DNA of 64,000 nt from SMWN01 sp965221455 (GCA_965221455.1 OZ244890.1:930001-994000); one strand, 5' to 3'; shown: positions 53,082 to 62,869, counted from the first letter of the stretch. Numbers and translations: made by a program. Notes: generated from the letters alone by a model not told the origin.

Positions 53082-55472
53082 ATGGATAAAACGCCACTGT
53101 CAGAAGCAGACATCATCACGAAATTCATTCTGCCTGCTGTTAAGAATGCTGGCTGGGATGCAATGACCCAACTGCGTCAAGAGGTAAAACTACGCGATGG
53201 CAAAGTGATTGTGCGGGGCCAGATGGGTGCTCGTCAAACAGTAAAGTCAGCGGATATTGTTCTTTATCACAAACCCAATATGCCATTAGCCATTATTGAG
53301 GCTAAAGCCAACAAGCACAATATTGGCAAAGGTATGCAGCAAGGCCTGGATTACGCACGATTACTGGACGTCCCCTTCGTATTTTCCAGCAATGGTGATG
53401 GCTTCATTTTCCATGATAAAACCGTGAGTAAAGGCCAGGCTATAGAAACGAAAATCGCACTTGATGAATTCCCTGGTCCTGAGCAATTATGGCAAAAGTT
53501 TGTCGATTTTAAAGGGTATTCCAAAGCCCAGCTACCGACTATTACTCAAGACTATCATGACGATAGCGACGGCAAAGTGCCTCGTTATTACCAACTACAG
53601 GCCATCAATAAAACCATTGAAGCAATCGCACGTGGTAAAGACCGTATCCTCCTGGTGATGGCGACGGGTACGGGGAAAACCTATACCGCCTTTCAAATTA
53701 TTTGGCGTTTGTGGAAGGCCAGTCAACGTAAACGCATTTTATTCCTCGCCGACCGTAACATCCTGGTAGACCAATCCATAGTGGGCGACTTTCAACCCTT
53801 CGGTCAAGCGATGACAAAAATCACAGGTCGTGAAGTTGACCCGGCATATGAAGTTCACCTTGCACTTTACCAGGCATTGACTGGCCCTGATGAATGTCAA
53901 AAAGCCTACAAACAAGTTAACCCCAACTTCTTTGATTTAATCGTAATTGACGAGTGTCACCGAGGCAGTGCCGCAGATGACAGTGCCTGGCGTGAAATCC
54001 TTGAATACTTTAGCTCAGCCACGCAAATCGGTTTAACGGCTACACCAAAAGAGACCGAAGAAGTTTCCAATATCGATTACTTTGGTGAGCCCGTTTACAC
54101 TTATTCGTTGAAAGAAGGCATTGAAGACGGCTTTTTGGCGCCTTATAAAGTGATGCGTGTGGATATTGATATTGATGCCTTGGGCTGGCGACCCGAAGAT
54201 GAGCAGGTTGATAAGCATGGCGAACTCATTGATGACCGTATTTACAATGGAAAAGACTTTGACCGCACGATTATTATTGATGAACGCACCGACCTGGTAG
54301 CGAAAACGATTAGCGCCTACCTGCAACGCACCGACCCCATGGCAAAGACCATTGTATTTTGCAGCAACATCGATCATGCCGAACGCATGCGTCAAGCATT
54401 GGTTAATCACAATACCGAACAAATCAAAAAGAACGACAAATACGTGATGCGAATTACCGGCGATGACGAAATTGGCAAGGGACAACTCGGTAATTTTATT
54501 AACCCTAAAAAAGCCTACCCGGTGATTGCCACCACCTCTGAACTCATGACCACAGGTGTGGATGCAAAAACCTGCAAATTAATTGTACTGGACCAACATA
54601 TTCAATCCATGACCAGGTTTAAGCAAATCATCGGTCGTGGCACACGCATTGATGAACGCTATCACAAGCTCTGGTTTACGATATTGGATTTCCGCAAAGC
54701 GACGGAGCTATTTGCTGATCCTGCCTTTGATGGTGAAGCGCAGCAAATAGAGATAACGCCTGGCGATATTATTGATGGCGATATTGGGGCGACAGAGGAG
54801 GGTCCATTCGGCGAAGGTGACGGTATGATTTTAGAACCTGATAAACCAACCTACGATAATGATTGGGGCGACGAGCCTGATGATAAAAAACCGTTTATCA
54901 AATTTCATGTATCAGGCGTTGAAGTTAAAAAACTCGCGGAGCGAGTACAGTATTACGATACTGACGGCAAACTGGTTACCGAATCCTTTAAAGACTACAC
55001 ACGTAAGACAGTAATGCGGCAGTTTGCCTCGCTCGATGACTTCGTCAAGACCTGGAAAGCAGCGGATAAAAAGCAAGCCATCGTTAAAGAGCTGGAAGCC
55101 CTGGGTGTTATCTGGGAAGCCCTTGAGAGTGACGTAAACAAGGATATGGGACCGTTTGATTTAATCTGCCATGTTGTCTTCGACCAACCCCCCTTAACCC
55201 GTAGAGAGCGGGCCAACAACGTAAAAAAACGCAATTACTTCAGCAGGTATAACGCAGCAGCACAAACAGTATTAAACGCCCTACTGGATAAATATGCGGA
55301 CAATGGATTAATGGATGTTGAAAATATTCAAGTGCTCAAAGTCATGCCGTTTGACAAGATGGGCCGACCGAAAGAAATCATCGACCAGGTCTTTGGCGGT
55401 AAACAACAATACGAAGAAGCCATTAGAGACCTGGAAAATGCATTGTTCGACGACCAGCAGATCAGTGCCTAG
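53082..55472 (+). CDS. hsdR: Type I restriction enzyme, R subunit
   Basis: Motor and nuclease subunit. From ATG 53082 the protein has 796 residues, close to the EcoEI (type IB) class. An N-terminal PD-(D/E)xK nuclease is marked by ADIVLYHK and IIEAKANKH; the SF2 motor has Walker A MATGTGKTYTAF, DECH box VIDECHRGS, GLTATPKE and the IGRGTRID motif. A GTG at 53025 would add 19 residues. First gene of hsdR-hsdM-hsdS, a defence locus placed between rpmE and an M48 gene. Family and activity are well established; the target sequence cannot be told from the sequence. Confidence 0.95.
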   Translation: MDKTPLSEADIITKFILPAVKNAGWDAMTQLRQEVKLRDGKVIVRGQMGARQTVKSADIVLYHKPNMPLAIIEAKANKHNIGKGMQQGLDYARLLDVPFVFSSNGDGFIFHDKTVSKGQAIETKIALDEFPGPEQLWQKFVDFKGYSKAQLPTITQDYHDDSDGKVPRYYQLQAINKTIEAIARGKDRILLVMATGTGKTYTAFQIIWRLWKASQRKRILFLADRNILVDQSIVGDFQPFGQAMTKITGREVDPAYEVHLALYQALTGPDECQKAYKQVNPNFFDLIVIDECHRGSAADDSAWREILEYFSSATQIGLTATPKETEEVSNIDYFGEPVYTYSLKEGIEDGFLAPYKVMRVDIDIDALGWRPEDEQVDKHGELIDDRIYNGKDFDRTIIIDERTDLVAKTISAYLQRTDPMAKTIVFCSNIDHAERMRQALVNHNTEQIKKNDKYVMRITGDDEIGKGQLGNFINPKKAYPVIATTSELMTTGVDAKTCKLIVLDQHIQSMTRFKQIIGRGTRIDERYHKLWFTILDFRKATELFADPAFDGEAQQIEITPGDIIDGDIGATEEGPFGEGDGMILEPDKPTYDNDWGDEPDDKKPFIKFHVSGVEVKKLAERVQYYDTDGKLVTESFKDYTRKTVMRQFASLDDFVKTWKAADKKQAIVKELEALGVIWEALESDVNKDMGPFDLICHVVFDQPPLTRRERANNVKKRNYFSRYNAAAQTVLNALLDKYADNGLMDVENIQVLKVMPFDKMGRPKEIIDQVFGGKQQYEEAIRDLENALFDDQQISA

Positions 55473-55486
55473 ATTAAGGAAATCGA

Positions 55487-56968
55487 ATGTCAATCTCCAC
55501 CGTGATTAAATCCATTCAGGATATTATGCGCAAGGATGCAGGGGTTGATGGCAATGCGCAGCGTTTAGCTCAGCTTTCCTGGTTATTATTTTTAAAAATC
55601 TTTGACGCACAAGAAGAAGAGATTGAATTTGAGACCGATAACTATCAATCCCCTATTCCTGAAAAATATCTCTGGCGCAACTGGGCAGCTAACAAAGAAG
55701 GTATCACCGGTGATGCCCTGCTTGACTTCACCAACAATGAACTCATTCCCGAAATAAAATCACTGCAAACCCCTAAAGACACTAACCCGCGTGGCTTTGT
55801 CGTAAAAGAAGGCATGAGTGAAGCCTTCAACTACATGAAAAACGGCACCCTGTTGCGACAAGTCATTAACAAACTCAACGAAATTGACTTTACCAGCTCA
55901 GAGGAACGTCATTTATTCGGTGACTTGTACGAGCAACTCTTAAAAGACTTACAAAGTGCGGGCAATGCAGGTGAGTTTTATACCCCACGAGCGGTGACCC
56001 GTTTTACCGTGCAAATGATTGACCCCACACTCGGTGAATCTATTTACGATCCCGCGTGTGGTACCGGCGGATTTCTCGCCTGCTCAATCGATTTATTAAA
56101 AGAACAAATAAAAACCGCCAAAGACCAGAAGACGTTTCAAACATCGGTCAGTGGTGTTGAGAAAAAACAACTCCCGCACCTGCTTTGCACCACTAACATG
56201 ATGCTGCATGGCATTGAAGTGCCACAGCAGATACGTCAGGGTAATACACTGAACCGACCTTTATCGAGTATTGATACGCACGAAATGGTCGATGCCATCG
56301 TCACTAACCCACCCTTTGGGGGTCATGAAGAAGACGGTATTGAGAAAAACTTCCCATCAGATATGCAGACACGTGAAACAGCCGACTTATTCTTGCAGTA
56401 CATCATTGAAATATTAAAAGATGGCGGTCGTGCAGCAGTGGTCTTACCTGATGGCACACTGTTCGGTGAAGGCGTGCAAACCAAAATCAAAAAACTGCTT
56501 TTGGATGAATGTAATCTGCACACGTTGGTGCGCTTGCCTAAATCAGTGTTTGCACCCTATACCCCAATTAAAACCAATATCCTGTTTTTCGAGAAAGGTA
56601 CGCCCACAAAAGAAGTCTGGTACTATGAAGTGCCCTTGCCTACAGGGGTTAAAGCATTCAATAAAACCAGGCCAATGAAACTCAATGACTTTGCCGACTG
56701 CACCGCATGGTGGGGTAAAGGCAAATCGATTACCGCTAAAACAAAACGCAAAGACCGCCAGGAAAATGAATCAGCGTGGCGCGTGAGTATTGACGACATC
56801 ATCGCTCGTAATTACAACCTTGATATTAAAAACCCGCATGTGGCAGAAGCCATCAGCCATGATCCTGAGCAATTATTGAGTAACCATGCCGAGCAACAAG
56901 CTAAAATCCAGGGTTTACGAGACCAGCTAAAATCGATTTTAGCTGATGCTCTGGAGGGCAAAACCTAA
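55487..56968 (+). CDS. hsdM: Type I restriction-modification system, M subunit
   Basis: N6-adenine DNA methyltransferase subunit. The 493-residue protein has an N-terminal helical domain (HsdM_N), SAM motif I YDPACGTGGFL, and the catalytic motif IV NPPFGGHE. AAGGA lies 7 bases before the ATG. Its stop overlaps the hsdS start (TAATG). Confidence 0.97.
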   Translation: MSISTVIKSIQDIMRKDAGVDGNAQRLAQLSWLLFLKIFDAQEEEIEFETDNYQSPIPEKYLWRNWAANKEGITGDALLDFTNNELIPEIKSLQTPKDTNPRGFVVKEGMSEAFNYMKNGTLLRQVINKLNEIDFTSSEERHLFGDLYEQLLKDLQSAGNAGEFYTPRAVTRFTVQMIDPTLGESIYDPACGTGGFLACSIDLLKEQIKTAKDQKTFQTSVSGVEKKQLPHLLCTTNMMLHGIEVPQQIRQGNTLNRPLSSIDTHEMVDAIVTNPPFGGHEEDGIEKNFPSDMQTRETADLFLQYIIEILKDGGRAAVVLPDGTLFGEGVQTKIKKLLLDECNLHTLVRLPKSVFAPYTPIKTNILFFEKGTPTKEVWYYEVPLPTGVKAFNKTRPMKLNDFADCTAWWGKGKSITAKTKRKDRQENESAWRVSIDDIIARNYNLDIKNPHVAEAISHDPEQLLSNHAEQQAKIQGLRDQLKSILADALEGKT

Positions 56969-58698
56969 TGGGTGCGGTTGAGAAAATCATTACGGATAAT
57001 CTGTCTCTGTGGTCAGCATCGGTTCAACACAAATCTACGCAAGGGCGAGGTTCAAGCAGCAAGCGTGACTTGTATGGCGTTAAAAAACTGCGTGAACTCA
57101 TACTGGATTTAGCGGTGCGTGGTCTGCTGGTGCCGCAAGACCCTAATGATGAGCCAGCGAGTGTGTTATTAGCAAAAGCTTATGCTGAGAAACAACAGCT
57201 CATTAAGGATGGAAAAATAAGCAAGCAACGAAGGCCAAATTCAGCTGATAAATTGACTGCGCCTTTTAAATTACCAAACGGATGGACGCTTTCAAGTCTT
57301 GCAGATATTGGGCATGATTGGGGGCAAAAAAAACCCGACAAAAAATTCACTTATATTGATGTTGGAGCAATTAATAAAGAGTTAGGGTTTATTGAAGGGT
57401 ACAATATTCTAGATAAGAGCGAAGCGCCTTCAAGAGCAAGGAAAATAGTGAGACAGGGAACGGTAATATATTCTACAGTTCGACCATACCTTTTAAATAT
57501 AGCGGTAATTGATAGAGACTTTACGCCAGAACCAATTGCCAGTACTGCATTTGCAATAATTCATCCATTCAATGGTATAAATTCCTCTTACTTATATAGT
57601 TATCTGCGTTCACCAATTTTTGTTACTTACGTAGAAAACTGCCAGACCGGCATCGCTTATCCAGCAATAAATGATAGACATTTTTTTTCAGGGGTAATTG
57701 CTTTACCTCCAGCCGCTGAACAACACCGCATAGTCACCAAAGTAGACGAGCTAATGGCCTTGTGTGACACCTTAGAACAGCAACAAGAAAACAGTATTGA
57801 AACACACGAAACCCTGGTCGAAACCCTCCTGGACGCCCTGACAAATGCCCCTGATGCAAAGACTTTTCAGTCTGCATGGCAACGGTTATCAGCAAACTTC
57901 GACACCCTACTCACCACTGAGCACAGTGTCGATAAACTGAAGGAAACCATTTTGCAATTAGCAGTGATGGGCACGCTGGTACCGCAAGACCCTAATGATG
58001 AGCCAGCGAGCAAGTTGCTAGAAAGCATTGCGCATGAAAAAGCAGAACTGAATAAAAATACGAAAAAAAAGCAAAAAACACTGGATCCTGTTGACGATGC
58101 AGACAGATATTTTTTACTTCCACAAAACTGGGCGTGGGCAAGACTTGGCGAAATAATCGACTTCACAAATGGCTTTGCTTTTAAAAGCGCTGACTTCGTT
58201 GAATCTGGCATAGGTATCGTCAAAATAGGTGATATTCAGGGTGGCACCATATCCTCAGAAAATATGTCTCGAGTGCCACCCGATATAACGATGCACTTAG
58301 ATTCCTCCTTGAAAGTAAAAAAAGGAGATATGGTTATTGCTATGTCAGGCGCTACAACAGGCAAACTAGGCTTCAATAAAAGCGATGAAATATTTTATCT
58401 TAACCAGCGAGTTGGAAAAATTGACGTTTTGCTTTGCCATAAAAATTATATTTACTTACCGATGACAACCAAGATTGAAGAAAATCTTTCTCAATCAAGA
58501 GGAATGGCCATCCCCAACTTAAGCACCAAACAAATCAACGATATTGTATTGGCAGTCCCTCCCCTCGCCGAACAACACCGTATCGTCGCCAAAGTAGACG
58601 AGCTAATGGCCTTATGCGATGACTTAAAGCAGCAACTTAATGAAGCCCAAACCACGCAAATGCGTCTCACCGATGCTGTAGTGGAGAATGCTTTTTAA
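56968..58698 (+). CDS. hsdS: Type I restriction-modification system, specificity subunit
   Basis: Recognises the bipartite DNA target. The 576-residue protein has two target recognition domains (about residues 95-260 and 370-545) separated by long helices. Each half begins with a conserved segment (LAVRGLLVPQDPNDEPAS and LAVMGTLVPQDPNDEPAS) and ends with one (AEQHRIVTKVDELMALC and AEQHRIVAKVDELMALC). At DNA level the repeats include exact matches of 29 and 25 bases, spaced about 850 bases apart in frame. Intact and apparently functional. Confidence 0.95.
   Translation: MGAVEKIITDNLSLWSASVQHKSTQGRGSSSKRDLYGVKKLRELILDLAVRGLLVPQDPNDEPASVLLAKAYAEKQQLIKDGKISKQRRPNSADKLTAPFKLPNGWTLSSLADIGHDWGQKKPDKKFTYIDVGAINKELGFIEGYNILDKSEAPSRARKIVRQGTVIYSTVRPYLLNIAVIDRDFTPEPIASTAFAIIHPFNGINSSYLYSYLRSPIFVTYVENCQTGIAYPAINDRHFFSGVIALPPAAEQHRIVTKVDELMALCDTLEQQQENSIETHETLVETLLDALTNAPDAKTFQSAWQRLSANFDTLLTTEHSVDKLKETILQLAVMGTLVPQDPNDEPASKLLESIAHEKAELNKNTKKKQKTLDPVDDADRYFLLPQNWAWARLGEIIDFTNGFAFKSADFVESGIGIVKIGDIQGGTISSENMSRVPPDITMHLDSSLKVKKGDMVIAMSGATTGKLGFNKSDEIFYLNQRVGKIDVLLCHKNYIYLPMTTKIEENLSQSRGMAIPNLSTKQINDIVLAVPPLAEQHRIVAKVDELMALCDDLKQQLNEAQTTQMRLTDAVVENAF
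57133..58010 (+). repeat. Direct repeats inside hsdS (29 bases)
   Basis: Identical 29-base copies at 57133-57161 and 57982-58010, 849 bases apart (283 codons). They encode PQDPNDEPAS in both halves of the specificity subunit. Confidence 0.9.
57737..58613 (+). repeat. Direct repeats inside hsdS (25 bases)
   Basis: Identical 25-base copies at 57737-57761 and 58589-58613, 852 bases apart (284 codons), within longer similar blocks encoding AEQHRIV-KVDELMALC. Together with the 29-base pair they flank each target recognition domain. Confidence 0.9.
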
Positions 58699-58814
58699 GG
58701 TCGGGTTTCGTTTTTATTTCCCTGTCTGTTGATCGGTCGCACGCACGTGCCAGGCGTCAAATATCCGCTTTATGGTCATAGAACTGTTGCCGCCGATGTC
58801 ATAAGATCAAGTCC

Positions 58815-60275
58815 ATGAAAAACCTTTTTTATCCGTCACTTCTACTGCTTTTGCTGCATCTCGGCGCTTGTGCGGTCAACCCGGCGACGGGAAGTAACGA
58901 TCTGGTTCTGATGTCAGAAGAAAGCGAAATCGCCCTCGGCCGAAGAACACATAAAGAAATACTACAGCGATACAGTATCTATAATAATCCTCAACTTCAG
59001 GCTTATGTCAGTAGCGTCGGTGAAAAGCTGGCTGAAAATAGTCACCGCAGTCACCTGATTTATCGATTTACGGTGCTTGACAGCAAAGATATTAACGCCT
59101 TCGCCCTGCCCGGAGGCTACATTTACGTTACGCGTGGTCTGCTGGCTTACCTCAATTCGGAAGCACAACTTGCTGCGGTACTAGGACACGAAATCGCTCA
59201 CGTCACCGCCAGGCATTCCGTCAGACAATACAGTGCGGCGCAGCTGGCGGGTATTGGCGCAACGCTGGCCTCGGTTTTCATTCCGAACATGAATCAGGCC
59301 GGGGGACAATTAATGCAAGTATTAGGTTCCGCGCTACTCAGTGGCTATGGCAGAGAGCACGAGTTGGAGGCTGATAAATTCGGGGCGGAATACGCCGCAA
59401 GAACAAACTATGACTCTGGAGCCATGCTTGATGTCATCAGGGTGCTGAAGAATCAGGAAACTTTCAGCAAGATACGGGCGAAATCAGAGGGACGCGAACC
59501 ACAAAATTACCATGGATTGTTTGCAACACACCCTGATAATGACACTCGATTACAAAAAGTGATTGCTCACGCCAGGCAATACCAAAACAAAACGGATACC
59601 AGGAAGGGAGGAGAACGCTATCTGCGGAAGATTGACGGACTTATTTTTGGAGACAACCCGGAACAGGGTATTACCCGGGGAAATCATTTTTACCATGAAT
59701 CATTGAATATCAGCCTTGCCTTTCCCGGCGGCTGGAGTATCACAAATCTGCCTGACAGGCTGATCAGCACCGCGCCTCAAGGCGTGGCCACGCAACAGAT
59801 GCTGGTGGAAGATATCAATAAAAAAACACCACCCGGAGAATTTATGATTCAGCGACTCGGTCTTACAAAATTAAGAAATGACAAGGCACTAAGAATTAAC
59901 GGACTGCAGGCACACACGAGTATTGCGTCAACCAATATCGGGAATAAACAACGGGATGCCAGGATTACCGTTATCTATTTCAACAACCAGGCATACATCT
60001 TACTGGGCACGACCAGAGATCCTGGAACGATGTCTTATTATGATGCTGCATTTATGGCAACCGCCAATAGCTTCCATCGCATGACGGATGAAGAACATGC
60101 GTTGGCTAACCCATTGCGCTTGAAAATCATCAAATCCACTCCGGAAATCAATTTCAATTCACTCGTCAAACAATCTCCTCTGGAAAACCATCCGGAAGAA
60201 CAACTACGCCTTCTAAATGGCCTGTATCCACAGGGTAAGGCCAGCTCTAAATCATTGCTAAAGATCATTCATTAG
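58815..60275 (+). CDS. M48-family metalloprotease lipoprotein
   Basis: The 486-residue protein begins with a lipoprotein signal with lipobox LGAC (Cys at about residue 19), then an M48 protease domain with the zinc motif LGHEIAHVTARHS (about 122-134) and the third ligand in HELEADKFGAEYA. The C-terminal 200 residues form a separate domain (FPGGWSITNLPDRLIST) seen in BepA-related and other periplasmic M48 proteins, and no clear TPRs are visible. It probably acts in outer-membrane protein quality control (inference). Confidence 0.9.
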   Translation: MKNLFYPSLLLLLLHLGACAVNPATGSNDLVLMSEESEIALGRRTHKEILQRYSIYNNPQLQAYVSSVGEKLAENSHRSHLIYRFTVLDSKDINAFALPGGYIYVTRGLLAYLNSEAQLAAVLGHEIAHVTARHSVRQYSAAQLAGIGATLASVFIPNMNQAGGQLMQVLGSALLSGYGREHELEADKFGAEYAARTNYDSGAMLDVIRVLKNQETFSKIRAKSEGREPQNYHGLFATHPDNDTRLQKVIAHARQYQNKTDTRKGGERYLRKIDGLIFGDNPEQGITRGNHFYHESLNISLAFPGGWSITNLPDRLISTAPQGVATQQMLVEDINKKTPPGEFMIQRLGLTKLRNDKALRINGLQAHTSIASTNIGNKQRDARITVIYFNNQAYILLGTTRDPGTMSYYDAAFMATANSFHRMTDEEHALANPLRLKIIKSTPEINFNSLVKQSPLENHPEEQLRLLNGLYPQGKASSKSLLKIIH

Positions 60276-60301
60276 CCGGATTTCTTTGCTAAAAAAAGTC
60301 A

Positions 60302-60329
60302 AAGTTAGCTTGTATGTTTAAGCTAACTT
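60302..60329 (+). terminator. Inverted repeat after the M48 gene
   Basis: Perfect 10-base-pair stem (60302-60311 and 60320-60329) with an 8-base loop, 27 bases after the stop codon of the M48 gene. No T-run follows directly, so terminator function is only possible. Confidence 0.4.
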
Positions 60330-60374
60330 CTAGCTTTTGGAGGTTAAGCCATTGCTGTCATTAATAATCGAATA

Positions 60375-60590
60375 TTATCCACAATTTCTGTGGATAACTC
60401 TGTGCATGAGATGAACACAGCCGCCTTCAAATGGCGTAAATATTAACTTTCTGACAAAACTGTTATTATTTAACCGATTCTTTTTTTTAATATAAAATTC
60501 AATAAGTTACATGTAATTAAACTGTTTCAGAGCATTTTTGATCAACAGAAGAGTAAGTGGCTGTCACCGAGCCAAATAAATTGTGCATAA
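60375..60590 (+). promoter_or_regulatory. Candidate DnaA-box cluster with AT-rich tract
   Basis: TTATCCACA at 60375-60383 and TGTGGATAA at 60389-60397 are perfect consensus DnaA boxes facing each other, five bases apart. A one-mismatch box TGTGCATGA follows at 60401-60409, and TGTGCATAA (fits TGTGNATAA) at 60582-60590. Between them is a very AT-rich tract (about 60462-60535). This is the layout of a DnaA-dependent unwinding or titration site; oriC itself is possible. Confidence 0.55.
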
Positions 60591-60805
60591 AATAACTCTA
60601 CGACATCCAATTTTTGCTGCTGATCTGAATTTCCTGGCAGGATTTGAGTCCCAAGAGTAAAGTAAATGTCCTGCGCCTTTTCCCGCAAAAGAACAAGGTT
60701 AAAATCTCGGCCTCCCCAGCCGGGGATCTTGGCCCTGATATATCTCCCTATAGTGCGCCAGAACCTCCCCTAAATCTCCCTGATGTCATGGAAAACCGGC
60801 AAAAT

Positions 60806-61402
60806 CTAATGATAATCAAACCAGTGATCGAGCACATCTCGAGCCTCATCAACACCATTTCGTCTGAATGCTGAAAATAATTGGATCGTCACCAGTTCAC
60901 TCTGCATACGCCGTTTGCACTGCTGTAATTGCTGTATCCCTGCACCACGAGAAAGTTTATCTGCTTTATTCAATAATATGTGCGTCGGCAATCCGACTTC
61001 GAGTGACCAATCGATCATCTGTTGATCATCTGGCTTCAGCGGATGTCTAATGTCCATAATCAGCATCAGACCTGACAATGCCACTCTTTCCTGAAAATAT
61101 TCATTGAGTGTTGTCCCCCAATGCCTACGCATGGCAACAGGAACCTTTGCATAACCGTAACCGGGAAGATCGACTAAACGTCGCTCATCATCCAAAACAA
61201 ATATATTCATCTGTTGCGTCCGTCCAGGCGTTTTACTGATCCGTGCCAACCTTGAATTCGCGGCAATCACATTAAGCACACTGGATTTACCGGCATTTGA
61301 CCTCCCCGCAAATGCGACTTCAGTCCCCGTATCTTCAGGCAATTGCTTGACTTCGTGGGCACTCATGAGAAATGTACTCCTGTTATAATGGTTTTTTGAC
61401 AA
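60806..61402 (-). CDS. engB: Ribosome biogenesis GTPase EngB (YihA/YsxC)
   Basis: Essential GTPase for 50S subunit assembly. The start is taken as TTG 61402, with GGAG (61413-61410) seven bases upstream. The resulting N-terminus, MSKNHYNRSTFLMSAHEV, lines up with the N-terminus of E. coli YihA; an ATG at 61366 with AGGAG ten bases upstream is an alternative. Motifs: G1 GRSNAGKSS, G3 DLPGYG, G4 NKAD. 198 residues, normal. Confidence 0.96.
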   Translation of the reverse strand: MSKNHYNRSTFLMSAHEVKQLPEDTGTEVAFAGRSNAGKSSVLNVIAANSRLARISKTPGRTQQMNIFVLDDERRLVDLPGYGYAKVPVAMRRHWGTTLNEYFQERVALSGLMLIMDIRHPLKPDDQQMIDWSLEVGLPTHILLNKADKLSRGAGIQQLQQCKRRMQSELVTIQLFSAFRRNGVDEARDVLDHWFDYH

Positions 61403-61568
61403 ATTTTGTCTCCAAAAAGACGGTAATAGTACACGTACGTGCCGATTTTGAGTAAAATGCGGTCTCGTTGGATCAGTCTGTTAGTTGTTGGGTAAGACTA
61501 ATCCTTACCATTTCATAAAGTTAACAGACAGAAAATAACATTTACTGATTCAGGATCCGACAATCATC

Positions 61569-62174
61569 ATGAAACAAATACGAATAACGTTTACATCACT
61601 ATTTTTGTTTATTTTCTCCTGCCCACTTTATGCAGGTGATGTCACAGCAGGCCAGCAAAAATCAACAACCTGTGCTGTTTGTCATGGTACTGATGGAAAT
61701 AGTGTCAATCCCGTTTGGCCTAAATTGGCGGGCCAACACCCCGAATATATCTTTAAACAACTCAAGGATTTTCACGCAAGCAGAAGAGAGAATATCCAAA
61801 TGAGTCCACTTGCCGCAAACCTTAGTGAAGAAGACATGCAGGATCTCGCCGCTTACTATGCTTCACAAAAAGTCAAAATCGGCGTAGCCGGTGCCGAGTC
61901 TCTGGATATGGGAGAAAGAATTTATCGTGCAGGCGATGCCAACAAAGGACTCCCCGCGTGTATTGCGTGCCATGGACCCAAAGGTGTCGGCAATCCGGCT
62001 GCTATTTACCCGGCCTTGAGTGGACAACATGCTGAATACACCAAATTACAGTTATTGGCCTTTCGAGATAATAAACGTACCAACGATACTGAAAAAGTGA
62101 TGCAAATAGTCTCGGAAAAGATGACCACTGCTGAAATTAATGCTGTTGCAAATTACATACAAGGTCTGCACTAG
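61569..62174 (+). CDS. Diheme cytochrome c4
   Basis: Periplasmic electron carrier between the bc1 complex and terminal oxidases. The 201-residue protein has a signal peptide (cleavage near LYA-GDV, about residue 22) and two heme motifs, CAVCH and CIACH, one in each half of the duplicated fold, with Met ligands in MSPL-type contexts. It is followed by the remnants of the cytochrome c assembly genes resB and ccsA, the standard order in Betaproteobacteria. Confidence 0.95.
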   Translation: MKQIRITFTSLFLFIFSCPLYAGDVTAGQQKSTTCAVCHGTDGNSVNPVWPKLAGQHPEYIFKQLKDFHASRRENIQMSPLAANLSEEDMQDLAAYYASQKVKIGVAGAESLDMGERIYRAGDANKGLPACIACHGPKGVGNPAAIYPALSGQHAEYTKLQLLAFRDNKRTNDTEKVMQIVSEKMTTAEINAVANYIQGLH

Positions 62175-62325
62175 GTCGATTTATAAACCAGGCCCCTACA
62201 AAATTATTGCACAGATTTTTCCTATCGCCATTACGAGGCGTGTGTACACGTATATGCCTATGCGAGACCCCTGAACAGCAAATTCCCCAAACTTGCTTTA
62301 TCATAATAAAGGTCTATCCAATATC

Positions 62326-62790
62326 CTCTTCCGCTTCATGGGTTCCATAAATTTGGCCATCACCTGACTCATTGCCATTCTCAATCGAAGGACTGGATTG
62401 TCGAGTCGAGCATTATGGTAGTGATCAACCTAAATCATTTACCAGCGATCTGCTGATACATGATCCAAACACCGGGATATCCCATGCCGAAACAATATCT
62501 GTCAACCATCTGCCAAGTTATGAAGGTTATACGATTTATCATGCAAGTTTCGCTGATGACGGATCAACTCTCGACATGCAGATGCATTGGCTCCGTAATT
62601 AAGGGCATGCGTTCAGTTCAAATAAGCGGATAACATTATCGGTAAACACAGATGACGCGCTGTTCAAGCTGGAACTTGATGAGTTTCGTTTGTTTAATAT
62701 ATTGCCTGTTGCCGAAGCCTGAAATAAGAAATCTAGAGATCGTGATCCGAACTGTACTTAATTATTTATCAAGAAATTTTTCAGAACGAA
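62326..62790 (+). pseudogene. resB: Decayed ResB (System II cytochrome c biogenesis)
   Basis: Fragments read in order: LFRFMGSINLAIT, stop, LIAIL at 62326-62382 (family N-terminal RFLGSMNLAIT). After a large internal deletion comes GLDCRVEHYGSDQPKSFTSDL, then HDPNTG, ISVNHLPSYEGYTIYHASF (62372-62602; family ISVNHPL-YKGYTIYQSSF). Near 62640-62699 LELDEFRLFNILPVAEA is followed by a stop, and then KKSRDRDPNCT. These are the N-terminal and periplasmic parts of ResB with stops and missing helices. It lies right after cytochrome c4. No functional product is possible. Confidence 0.87.
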
Positions 62791-62869
62791 AAACTCCAGG
62801 CTCAATACTTCTCACACGTATACCATCCCCTGATTTACTTGATGATATTATCTATAAATCCAATGCCCC

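Larger units (their letters stand above)
60276..60805 (+). other. Gene-free spacer between the M48 gene and engB
   Basis: About 530 bases without a convincing gene. It holds a perfect 10-base-pair inverted repeat at 60302-60329 (AAGTTAGCTT, 8-base loop), an inverted DnaA-box pair, an AT-rich tract near 60462-60535, another DnaA-like box, and a short GC hairpin near 60711. In enterobacteria and Pseudomonas the region beside engB encodes small RNAs (Spot 42, ErsA), but no match is seen here. Confidence 0.5.

Noticed and set aside
60276..60805. Possible Spot 42/ErsA-type small RNA near engB
   Set aside because: Position is suggestive, but no promoter-terminator pair of the right spacing and no recognisable RNA sequence is visible.
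60644..60874. 76-residue plus-strand frame before engB
   Set aside because: Its end is antisense to the conserved engB C-terminus, there is no ribosome site, and no family is recognised.
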